Shown here piece after piece: positions 34,616-41,878 of a stretch of 64,000 nucleotides of DNA. The translations under genes and the position numbers were made by a program. The stretch is from Bradyrhizobium sp. BTAi1 (GTDB taxonomy: Bacteria > Pseudomonadota > Alphaproteobacteria > Rhizobiales > Xanthobacteraceae). The DNA is taken from the NCBI RefSeq assembly GCF_000015165.1, contig NC_009485.1, forward strand, positions 248,001 to 312,000, written 5' to 3'. Position 1 is the first letter of the stretch; each line of letters starts with the position of its first letter. The notes under the pieces are model-generated. The model was not told the origin of the DNA. It saw only the letters and a list, made by a program, of their open reading frames with translations, and made no database searches.

Positions 34616-36298
34616 ATGAATGCGCCGCAGAAGCGTGAGCCGTTCGCGGCAGAAGGCATTGCCGCGCCGCTGCGTCACATGGTGTTCCGCCGCATCTGGC
34701 TGGCGAGCCTGCTGTCCAATCTCGGACTTTTGATCCAGGCTGTCGGCGCCGCCTGGGCGATGACGCAGATGACGTCGTCGGCCGACAAGGTGGCGCTGGT
34801 GCAGACCGCGCTGATGCTGCCGGTGATGTTCATCTCGATGCCGGCCGGTGCCATCGCCGACATGTATGACCGGCGCATCGTTGCGCTCGTCTCGCTGCTC
34901 GTCGCGCTCGGCGGCGCTGTCACCCTGACGGTGTTGGCGTGGCTCGGCCTGGTGACGCCGGAGCGCTTGCTGGCGCTGTGTTTCGTGATCGGCAGCGGCA
35001 TGGCGCTGATGGGGCCGGCCTGGCAATCCTCGGTGAGCGAGCAGGTGCCGCCGGAGACGCTGCCAGCGGCGGTCGCGCTCAACGGCATCAGCTACAACAT
35101 CGCGCGCAGCTTCGGTCCGGCGATCGGCGGCGTCGTCGTCGCCGCTGCCGGCGCGGTCGCGGCCTTCGCCGCCAACGCGCTGCTGTATCTGCCGCTGCTT
35201 GCGGCGCTGTTCCTGTGGCGGCGCGTGGTCGAGCCGAGCCGGCTGCCGCGCGAGCCGCTCAATCGCGCCATCGTCTCGGGCGTTCGCTACATCATCCATT
35301 CGCCGTCGATCCGGATCGTGCTGATCCGCACCCTGGTCACCGGCGTCATCGGCGGCTCGATCTCGGCGCTGATGCCGCTGGTTGCGCGCGACCTGCTGCA
35401 TGGCGGCGCGCAGACCTATGGCATCATGCTCGGCGCGTTCGGGATGGGCGCCGTGGTCGGCGCACTCAACATCGGCGAGATCAGGAAACGGCTGTCGGGC
35501 GAGGCGGCCATCCGCAGCTGCGCGCTGACCCTTGGCGCTGCGACAGCGGCCGTGGGTCTCAGCGGCGAGCCGGTGCTGACCGCGGCGGCGCTGGTGGTCG
35601 CCGGCGCGGTGTGGATGCTGGCGGTGGCGCTGTTCAACATCGGCGTACAGCTGTCGGCGCCGCGCTGGGTGGCGGGCCGGGCGCTGGCGGCGTTTCAGGC
35701 GGCGATCTCCGGCGGGATTGCGATCGGCAGCTGGGGCTGGGGGCACCTGACCGACGCTGCCGGCGTCGAGGTGGCGCTGCTGGTCTCGGGCGCGCTGATG
35801 ATGGTCTCGCCGCTGCTCGGCCTGTGGCTGCGGATGCCGCCGATCGGCGCGCGGAATGAGGATGGCGAGACCCTGGCGGATCCGGAGGTGCAGCTCGAGC
35901 TGACGTCGCGCTCAGGTCCCCTGGTGGTCGAGATCGAGTATCGCGTCGCCGAAGATGATGCCCGTGCGTTCCACGACCTGATGCAGGACGTGCAGCTCAG
36001 CCGGCAGCGCAACGGCGCCTATGGCTGGTCGATCGCTCGCGACATCGCCGATCCGGAATTGTGGACCGAGCGCTATCATTGTCCGACCTGGATCGATTAT
36101 CTGCGCCAGCGCAACCGTGCGACGCGCGCCGAGCGCGAGTTGCATCAGCGCGCCATCGGCTTCCACATCGGTCCGGATCCGGTGCGGATCCGCCGCATGC
36201 TGGAGCGGCCGTTCGGCTCGGTCCGGCCCAAGGATGATGTCGATCGGACCGCCGAACAGGCGCCGGCGGTTGCGACGGCGGCCCGTAGCGGGCCCTGA
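34616..36298 (+). CDS. MFS transporter of the MFS_3/EntS type with a C-terminal extension
   Basis: A 560-residue protein. Residues ~20-410 form a 12-helix major facilitator: RRIWLASLLSNLGLLIQAVG, the motif-A-like loop PAGAIADMYDRR, NGISYNIARSFGPAIGG, and ISGGIAIGSWGWGHL. This is the group that includes enterobactin exporters and other TMS-type effluxers. Residues ~430-560 are soluble: VEIEYRVAEDDARAFHDLMQ, WSIARDIADPELWTERYHCP, WIDYLRQRNRATRAE, DPVRIRRMLERP. This tail looks like a dimeric alpha-beta barrel (antibody-monooxygenase-like fold) found in relatives of this transporter group. Exported substrate unknown. Confidence 0.9.
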   Translation: MNAPQKREPFAAEGIAAPLRHMVFRRIWLASLLSNLGLLIQAVGAAWAMTQMTSSADKVALVQTALMLPVMFISMPAGAIADMYDRRIVALVSLLVALGGAVTLTVLAWLGLVTPERLLALCFVIGSGMALMGPAWQSSVSEQVPPETLPAAVALNGISYNIARSFGPAIGGVVVAAAGAVAAFAANALLYLPLLAALFLWRRVVEPSRLPREPLNRAIVSGVRYIIHSPSIRIVLIRTLVTGVIGGSISALMPLVARDLLHGGAQTYGIMLGAFGMGAVVGALNIGEIRKRLSGEAAIRSCALTLGAATAAVGLSGEPVLTAAALVVAGAVWMLAVALFNIGVQLSAPRWVAGRALAAFQAAISGGIAIGSWGWGHLTDAAGVEVALLVSGALMMVSPLLGLWLRMPPIGARNEDGETLADPEVQLELTSRSGPLVVEIEYRVAEDDARAFHDLMQDVQLSRQRNGAYGWSIARDIADPELWTERYHCPTWIDYLRQRNRATRAERELHQRAIGFHIGPDPVRIRRMLERPFGSVRPKDDVDRTAEQAPAVATAARSGP

Positions 36299-36343
36299 TT
36301 GGCGGTCTGCCCGGGCGCTCCCGATGCGGGCGTCCCGGAGGGG

Positions 36344-36559
36344 TTACTGCCCGTGTTCGGTCAGCACCTTGTCGCAGGCCTTCGACAGCTTGGCGCGATG
36401 CTCCTTGAGACAGGCCAGGACGGCCTGATCGCCATTGTTCATCACGGCGCGGCAGTGCCGCGACACGTCGCGCGCGCAGGCGTCCTGGTTGGCCTGCTGC
36501 TGGGCTGACGCTGCCGACACCGCCAGCATGAGCGGGATGACAACCATTATTACTCGCAT
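36344..36559 (-). CDS. Tiny exported four-cysteine protein (GLG1-like cysteine repeat)
   Basis: A 71-residue precursor with a signal peptide (MRVIMVVIPLMLAVSAASA, cleaved before QQQ). The mature 50 residues have cysteines at C28, C36, C50 and C62, spacing C-x7-C-x13-C-x11-C, in DACARDVSRHCRAVMNNGDQ and LACLKEHRAKLSKACDKVL. The pattern resembles the cysteine-rich GLG1/CFR-1 repeat. Two disulfides are likely in the periplasm. It is followed leftward only by the MFS gene end; the related gene at 36676 lies just upstream on the same strand. Confidence 0.8.
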   Translation of the reverse strand: MRVIMVVIPLMLAVSAASAQQQANQDACARDVSRHCRAVMNNGDQAVLACLKEHRAKLSKACDKVLTEHGQ

Positions 36560-36675
36560 GAACGACGCCTCTCTCCCGGCATTGAAGCTTGGCGGCGCTT
36601 TTAGTGGTCACAACTGGCCGTCGCAAGCGTCGCGGTCGCAGCTATGGCGCGCAGGCTGGAGCCGCAAGCGGGCCT

Positions 36676-36963
36676 TCAATTCGCGTCGTTGATCTCGGCG
36701 ATCTTGCCGCTGCGCTTGGCGACCTCCTTGTCGAGCACGGCGCGGCAGCCGGAGCTCAGCGACGACCGGTTCTTGATCATGCAAGCGGTGACCGCAGGGA
36801 TGTTCGGGATCTCGCTGCTGCAGAGGCGGAACGCATCCCCGGTGCACATCTGCTGCGCCTCGGCGCTGAAGGCGAAGCTCGTGCTGGACGTGACGGCCGA
36901 GATGGCGGCGACGCTGACGGCAGTCAGAACGGTCGTGCGCAGGAGATTGAAGGACTTCGTCAT
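36676..36963 (-). CDS. Exported four-cysteine protein, paralogue of the neighbouring gene
   Basis: A 95-residue precursor. The ATG at 36963 follows GGGAG and gives a signal peptide (LLRTTVLTAVSVAAISAV, cleaved near SFA-FSA). Mature cysteine spacing is C-x7-C-x12-C-x11-C (MCTGDAFRLCSSEIPNIPAV, ACMIKNRSSLSSGCRAVLD), almost the same as the 71-residue neighbour. The repeated CR-x-V-L / SSGCRAVL ending supports common ancestry. The two genes are 116 bases apart and probably one transcript. Function unknown. Confidence 0.82.
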   Translation of the reverse strand: MTKSFNLLRTTVLTAVSVAAISAVTSSTSFAFSAEAQQMCTGDAFRLCSSEIPNIPAVTACMIKNRSSLSSGCRAVLDKEVAKRSGKIAEINDAN

Positions 36964-37290
36964 GGCTGGCTCCCATTGGCTCGGCGTGATTGCGAGCCCC
37001 GTGTTCGATGCGTCCATCATGGCCGGATCGCTCTCTAGCAACCGTGACGCGGGTCACGCCAGATCAGGCCCATCAACCCCGGTCCGCGCGTCGAGCAGAG
37101 CAATCGCCGCGACGACGTGTCGCTCCGGTGAAGTCCTGATGCGACGCGGAGGGTGCGCGGGAAAACCGCGACCGTCCCGGCGGCGTTGGCACCCCGTTAA
37201 GGATTCGTTGGCATTAATGGAAGCTAATGGAATGGGACGAATACCGTCGTATCCGTCCCTCGCGTATCTCGCGTTTTCGGGAAAGTAACC
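36964..37290. other. Divergent intergenic region before the polysaccharide deacetylase gene
   Basis: About 330 bases between divergent starts. The stretch 37196-37290 is AT-richer and probably holds the deacetylase promoter, but no clear -35/-10 pair or operator was recognised. Confidence 0.4.
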
Positions 37291-38343
37291 ATGCGTAATG
37301 CGTTAGGCTTGCTGTTGGCCACCGTCGTCGCGGCGTTGGCGATCACCGGTGTGTGGTACTGGCTGTCGAAGCCGAACCCCGCCAATGCCGCCGCGCAGAG
37401 CGCAGCGGCGAAGCCGTCCGAGTCCGCGCCGCCGCCCGCCCGCGTGGCCGCCAAGGCCAGCAAGGACGCGCCCAAGGACGATGTCGAGATTACCGGGACC
37501 CTGCCGTCCAAGACCGCCGCGGCATCCTCCGCGCTGGCGCTGCCGAAGTCGACCTGCGCCAATCCGGACGCGCTCGGCATCTCGCGCACGGTCGTGGTCG
37601 ACACCACCGGCGGCCCCGGCTTCGGTCTCGACCATTTCAAGCAGTTCGACTTTCTCGCCGACCGCGAGGTGGTGCTGACCTTCGACGATGGCCCGTGGCC
37701 CGTGAACACCCCGGCCGTGCTGAAGGCGCTCGCCGACGAATGCACCACCGGCATCTTCTTCTCGATCGGCAAGCACGCGACCTATCATCCGGAGATCCTG
37801 CGCCAGGTGCTGGCGGCTGGCCACACCGTCGGGGTGCATACCTGGTCGCACGCCAATCTGAACGGCAAGAAGATGACCGACGAGGCGGCCAAGGAAGAGC
37901 TGGAGAAGGGGTTCAGCGCCGTGAAATTCGCGCTCGGCACCAACCCGGCGCCATTCTTCCGCTTCCCGCAACTGCAGCACCGGCCGTCGGCCGTCGCCTA
38001 TCTCGGCAGCCGCAACGTCGCGATGTTCTCCTGTGACGTCGACAGTTTCGACTTCCGCTCCAAGGATCCCGACCAGGTCGTGAACACGGTGATGACCGGG
38101 CTCGACAAGAAGGGCAAGGGCATCATCCTGATGCACGACTTCCAGAAGAACACGGCGCTGGCGCTGCCGACTTTGCTGCGGCGTCTCAAGGCCGGCGGCT
38201 ACAAGGTGGTCGCGATGAAGGCGAAGGGCACGCTGGACACGCTGCCGGAATATGACGCGATGGTCGGCCAGGACCCGAAGCTGCCGACCACGATGACCAA
38301 TGCGCGGCCGATCTCGAGCGTGATCCAGACCGTCTCGCAGTGA
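37291..38343 (+). CDS. Polysaccharide deacetylase (NodB-homology domain), membrane-anchored
   Basis: A 350-residue carbohydrate esterase family 4 protein. A single N-terminal helix (LGLLLATVVAALAITGVWYW) anchors it, followed by an Ala/Pro/Lys-rich linker to about residue 95. CE4 motifs are present: VVLTFDDGPWPVNTP (motif 1, catalytic base Asp and metal Asp), HTVGVHTWSHANL (motif 2, HxxxH metal ligands), FFRFPQLQ (motif 3, with R but Q at the usual aromatic site), VDSFDF and GIILMHDFQ (motif 5 His). Enzymes of this type deacetylate N-acetylglucosamine in peptidoglycan, chitin-like or exopolysaccharides. No nod genes are nearby, so this is an envelope enzyme, not a Nod-factor NodB. Confidence 0.93.
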   Translation: MRNALGLLLATVVAALAITGVWYWLSKPNPANAAAQSAAAKPSESAPPPARVAAKASKDAPKDDVEITGTLPSKTAAASSALALPKSTCANPDALGISRTVVVDTTGGPGFGLDHFKQFDFLADREVVLTFDDGPWPVNTPAVLKALADECTTGIFFSIGKHATYHPEILRQVLAAGHTVGVHTWSHANLNGKKMTDEAAKEELEKGFSAVKFALGTNPAPFFRFPQLQHRPSAVAYLGSRNVAMFSCDVDSFDFRSKDPDQVVNTVMTGLDKKGKGIILMHDFQKNTALALPTLLRRLKAGGYKVVAMKAKGTLDTLPEYDAMVGQDPKLPTTMTNARPISSVIQTVSQ

Positions 38344-38369
38344 TGCCGCTGCGACAAAGCTGACGTGCC

Positions 38370-38395
38370 AAGGCCGGGCGTTCGCCCGGCCTTTT
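38370..38395 (+). terminator. Rho-independent terminator after the deacetylase gene
   Basis: AAGGCCGGGCG-TT-CGCCCGGCCTT followed by TTCG. The A-flank on the left makes it usable in both directions, serving also the leftward gene ending at 38438. Confidence 0.9.
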
Positions 38396-38437
38396 CGTTG
38401 CGCGTCGTCGGCTTCGTGGCCGCCTGCAGTCTTGCGC

Positions 38438-38866
38438 TCACCAATAGATGCCGTGGCGATGCAACTCGCGGATGATCCGCGCTTCGGTCCAGCTCTTGCC
38501 GCGCGGCTTGCCGGCCCGTGCTGATTTTGCTGCAGACGTCGAGCGCCGCGATGATTTCTGCACTGAGCCGGTCGGATCTGGCGTCGGCGCCGCGGCGGCC
38601 GCGGGCTGCGTGGCCGGCGTTGAATTGGCGACAGGGGCTGCAGCTGCCGGGGCTGGTTGCACGGGCTGTGTTGCTGGCTGGCCGGCTGCGCCAGCCGGCA
38701 CCGGCGCCGGTGTGATCGTGACCTCGCCGGCCTGCTGGACATAGGCCGGGCGCGGCGCAGGTGCGGCGGTGTCGTTCGGTGCCAGTGAGAGGCTGCGGGT
38801 CCCGCCGGCCTGGGCGGTCGTGGCGGATGCCAGCGCAATAGCGCCGATCAGCATCATCTTGTTCAT
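38438..38866 (-). CDS. Small exported Ala/Pro-rich protein of unknown function
   Basis: A 142-residue precursor. The ATG at 38866 follows GGGAGC; signal peptide MNKMMLIGAIALASATTAQA. The mature protein is a long Pro/Ala/Thr-rich chain (residues ~35-105), then a basic segment (SSRRSTSAAKSARAGKPRGK) and a compact end WTEARIIRELHRHGIYW. The terminal segment looks like a short conserved helix, the rest like a wall-spanning linker. No family recognised. Confidence 0.65.
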   Translation of the reverse strand: MNKMMLIGAIALASATTAQAGGTRSLSLAPNDTAAPAPRPAYVQQAGEVTITPAPVPAGAAGQPATQPVQPAPAAAAPVANSTPATQPAAAAAPTPDPTGSVQKSSRRSTSAAKSARAGKPRGKSWTEARIIRELHRHGIYW

Positions 38867-39280
38867 CGTCAAAGCTCCCGTCGTTGATGGCAAAGCAATA
38901 GGCCGCCGCGGCGGCCTGGGATGTGACGGCAGTCACGTGCGGCGACGACGAGGCCCGGCGAGGGCACGCGGTCATGCGCAGCGGTTCGTTCTTTCTGAGA
39001 ACCTTTTCGCAGTCGCCGCGACTTCCCTGCAGGGACGAGGTGCTCCGACGGCGAGCAGGCACACACATGGCATCGATTGCAGCGGCCCGCGGAGCGGCTG
39101 TGCTGCAATTCTGCTCGCTTTACTGGCTACTTTGTTACCGTCACCCGGAGCTGTTTACGAGCGCCCGGACGACCCACGGTTGAGGTATGATTGTATGCAC
39201 ATGTACTATTCGTTGGTGCGATTCAGAAACCTCTCCGAATCCGATAGTGAAACCTATCGATTCGGGGGAAGGGTGGGCGC
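38867..39280. other. Intergenic region without recognised genes
   Basis: About 415 bases between divergent starts. A rightward frame (38769-39296) overlaps it but has no ribosome site and an improbable composition. AT-rich blocks near 39110-39250 probably hold the promoter of the 39281 gene. Nothing else supported. Confidence 0.4.
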
Positions 39281-39859
39281 ATGCGCCGCTTCGTGATGGC
39301 ACTTTCGCTGGCGGTCACCGCGCTGCTCCCGGCGACCGGGCGGGTCTGGGCGCAGTCCGGTGAAAACGACGTCGAGGAGATCTTTGTCGCACGGACCGTG
39401 CGCCATGGTCGCGTGGTGCCGTCGGACTTCTGTGCGCCGACAAAGACCGGGTTTGCGCCAGCGCTGGAGGATCAGCTCACGATCCACGCGGTGACGGTCC
39501 GGCCATCGGATGGTCGCATGACCGACACCGGTGAGAAAAGCATCGGCGAGTTGCGGGTGTGTATCGGCCAGGCAATGGATCCGACATTGCTCGGCACCTA
39601 TACCGAAGGTCAGCTGAACGGAATTGCCTTCAACGGCGTCGGCGATTGCCGGCTGGTGCGCGGCAATCAGCCCGAGGAAGGGCTGCTGACGCACCGCTGT
39701 TTCCTGGCGTTGTCCGGATTGCCCGAGCCCTATGTCGGCGGCTTCCTGATCTCCAGTTCGCTGTATTCGAGGACCCCGTTCGGCCCCGAGAGCTCGCCGC
39801 CGGGCTATGCCCAGGCCGGCATCGTGATCATCCGGTTGTGGCGGAAGCGGCTGCCCTGA
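39281..39859 (+). CDS. Exported protein of unknown function
   Basis: A 192-residue precursor preceded by GGGGGAAGGGTGGG. The signal peptide is MRRFVMALSLAVTALLPATG with cleavage near VWA-QS. The mature part has four cysteines (FCAPTKTG, LRVCIGQAMDP, GDCRLVRGN, HRCFLALSG) that could form two disulfides, and it ends basic (LWRKRLP). A PEPYVGGFLISSSLYS segment suggests a beta-rich fold. I recognise no family. Monocistronic, convergent with the GSCFA gene. Confidence 0.68.
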   Translation: MRRFVMALSLAVTALLPATGRVWAQSGENDVEEIFVARTVRHGRVVPSDFCAPTKTGFAPALEDQLTIHAVTVRPSDGRMTDTGEKSIGELRVCIGQAMDPTLLGTYTEGQLNGIAFNGVGDCRLVRGNQPEEGLLTHRCFLALSGLPEPYVGGFLISSSLYSRTPFGPESSPPGYAQAGIVIIRLWRKRLP

Positions 39860-39892
39860 AGCCGCCGCTCCGCGCCGCCGTCCGACACGAGG

Positions 39893-41296
39893 TCAGGCCG
39901 GCGAGAAGGTCTGCACGAAGGCGCGCACCGTGGCCGCCACCTTGTCCTCCGAGACATGCCAGGCAGCGCCGTCATCGGCGGCGAAGAAGCTCGACGCGTT
40001 GGAGCCACCCCAGCGGAAGACTTCGAAGGACGGCCAGTACCAGATGTCCGGGAGGTTCGAATTGTTGACGACCTCGTGCGCGACCAGCCGCATCGTGCTC
40101 TTCGACAGGCAGTCGGCCTGCACCACCGATTCATATTCGAACGAGGTCAGCAGCGGCACGGGGGACACCGTGACGATGACCTTGATGCCCGGCTTGATGC
40201 TGCGGATGAAGTCGATCAGATAGAGCACGTTGTCGACATTCTCCTGCACGCTCGCGGTGCGGAACTTGTACTTCTCGGCCAGCGCGCGGGAGTTCAGCGC
40301 GCTGGGCCGCGGCAGCACGAAAGCGCCGGTCTCGCGGTCGAAGAACGCGGCGGCAACGCCGAGCGTCAGGATGAAGACGTCGGCCTGTTTGATGGCCGTC
40401 AGCGTGCTCCACTTGCTCGACCCCGGCGGCAACAGCTCGACGATGCGCTCCTCGATCTCCGGATTGATCTTGGCGTCGCGCAGCCAGTCGACGAACACGC
40501 GGTTGGCGAACGTCGTGTTGATATATTCCGAGATCTCCATGTGGTGACTGGAATAGCCGCTGTCGTTGAGGCTCTTGGACAGGTTGCGCGCGAAGCACGA
40601 ACCCATGGTGAAGAAGCGCGTGCTCTTGTCGAGGAATTTGGGCGCTGCCGCCAGGTTCACCGCAATGTGGCTGGTGATCAGCGTCTGCAGATCGCCGAGG
40701 AAATCCTTGGTTTCCGGATAACGTCCGACCTTGGCGCGGGCCTTGACGTCCTTAGCCTTACCCTTCTTGGCGTTCGAACGCGCGAGCTCCAGTGTCTCGC
40801 GGTTGATCGGATTGTCGTAGGCCGGATTGAGCTGGATGGCCTTTTCGAGCGCGGCCACCGCCTCCTCGAACTCGTTGCCCTGGGTCAGGATCTCGCTGAG
40901 CGAAAAGTAATCGGCGGCCTGGTTGGAGGCGCGCGCGAGCTTGCGGAACAGCTCCATCGAGCGCGTGAACGGCCCGACATGGCTGCAGCGCACCGCGGCG
41001 CTGCGGATCAGGTGCAGATTGCCCTCGCTCGGATCGTTGAAGATCTCCGGATGCTCGTCGAGGATCGCGAGCATCATGTCGCGCGCCTCGGCGCGCTTCT
41101 TGTGCGAGCCGTCGTCGATCAGCTGCGCATAGATGAAGCGGGCATTGATGTCCTTGGGGTCGAGCTCAAGCAGCTTCTGGAACGCGAGCTGCGCGCTGAC
41201 GAAGTCCTTGTCCTCGATATATTTGTAGGCGAGCGTCCGGATCTGGCCGACGATGGATTGGAACTGGGTATGATTGTCGAGGGCAGTGGTGCTCAT
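39893..41296 (-). CDS. TPR-GSCFA domain protein
   Basis: A 467-residue protein starting at the ATG at 41296; the longer frame upstream is arginine-rich and not homologous. Residues ~1-190 are helical repeats of TPR type (FVSAQLAFQKLLELDPKDIN, ADYFSLSEILTQGNEFEEAV, ALEKAIQLNPAYDNPINRET). From about residue 215 the GSCFA domain begins: FFTMGSCFARNLSKSLNDSG, which names the family. It continues with ISEYINTTFANR, DVFILTLGVAAAFFD and VTVSPVPLLTSF. GSCFA domains are SGNH-hydrolase-like and are thought to act on cell-surface polysaccharides. No glycan genes are adjacent. Confidence 0.88.
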   Translation of the reverse strand: MSTTALDNHTQFQSIVGQIRTLAYKYIEDKDFVSAQLAFQKLLELDPKDINARFIYAQLIDDGSHKKRAEARDMMLAILDEHPEIFNDPSEGNLHLIRSAAVRCSHVGPFTRSMELFRKLARASNQAADYFSLSEILTQGNEFEEAVAALEKAIQLNPAYDNPINRETLELARSNAKKGKAKDVKARAKVGRYPETKDFLGDLQTLITSHIAVNLAAAPKFLDKSTRFFTMGSCFARNLSKSLNDSGYSSHHMEISEYINTTFANRVFVDWLRDAKINPEIEERIVELLPPGSSKWSTLTAIKQADVFILTLGVAAAFFDRETGAFVLPRPSALNSRALAEKYKFRTASVQENVDNVLYLIDFIRSIKPGIKVIVTVSPVPLLTSFEYESVVQADCLSKSTMRLVAHEVVNNSNLPDIWYWPSFEVFRWGGSNASSFFAADDGAAWHVSEDKVAATVRAFVQTFSPA

Positions 41297-41647
41297 GTCG
41301 AGGATCGCCTTTGTCTCTCGTTGCGTGTCGGCGGTCGATCCCGCCCTGCGCCGGCCCCGGCCGCGCATTGCCGTGTGTCGTCTGACCGAATCGTCACGCG
41401 CGCGGGCGTCGCGACCGCGAGCGGAACGTCTCGACCATGACCTCTGGGTACTCATCGCCACCGGCTCAGCCGTTGGCGCGCACGCCGAGCGCAACCGACA
41501 TTCGCGAGACTCGAACGCGTCGGGACGCGCCGGATCATCACCTGCTGCCAGTGCGGGAAACCCGGCCCGCGGCTCGCGCAGGACGATGGCGCGATTTGGG
41601 TTAAGCAATTCTTAACCGGGGGAGGGGACGGCCGAGAGGGTGGGAGC
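41297..41647. other. Intergenic region upstream of the GSCFA gene
   Basis: About 350 bases between the GSCFA start and the 3' end of tRNA-Thr, both leftward. It should contain the GSCFA promoter and any tRNA terminator. I see no strong hairpin with a T-tract and no gene. Confidence 0.4.
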
Positions 41648-41723
41648 TGGTGCCGCAAGAGGGACTCGAACCCCCGACCCCGTCATTACGAATGACGTGC
41701 TCTACCAGCTGAGCTATTGCGGC
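41648..41723 (-). tRNA. tRNA-Thr (anticodon CGT)
   Basis: Leftward cloverleaf: acceptor GCCGCAA / TTGCGGC, D-arm AGCTCAGCTGGTAGAGC, anticodon stem-loop CGTCA-TTCGTAA-TGACG (CGT), T-arm GGGGGTTCGAGTCCCTC. CCA is encoded (positions 41650-41648 on the minus strand). No attachment-site duplication seen beside it. Confidence 0.97.
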
Positions 41724-41878
41724 GAACCAAAAGCAGCACGTGCCCGGCATGACGCCGGACCACGCGAACGCGCTCCTGATATCGGGCCAATCGGCGGTTG
41801 GCAAGGACAACGCGCGCCGCCATGCCGCGGAATCGTGCCGCTGTGACCCGGAACCGACGCCGGAGGGACCGGCCGTCC

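Noticed and set aside
34580..35746. Long leftward frame opposite the MFS gene
   Set aside because: Arginine/glutamine/histidine-rich composition typical of antisense shadow; the plus-strand transporter is clear.
37291..38343. NodB (Nod-factor deacetylase)
   Set aside because: The CE4 domain is shared, but the membrane anchor, long linker, length and lack of other nod genes point to an envelope polysaccharide deacetylase.
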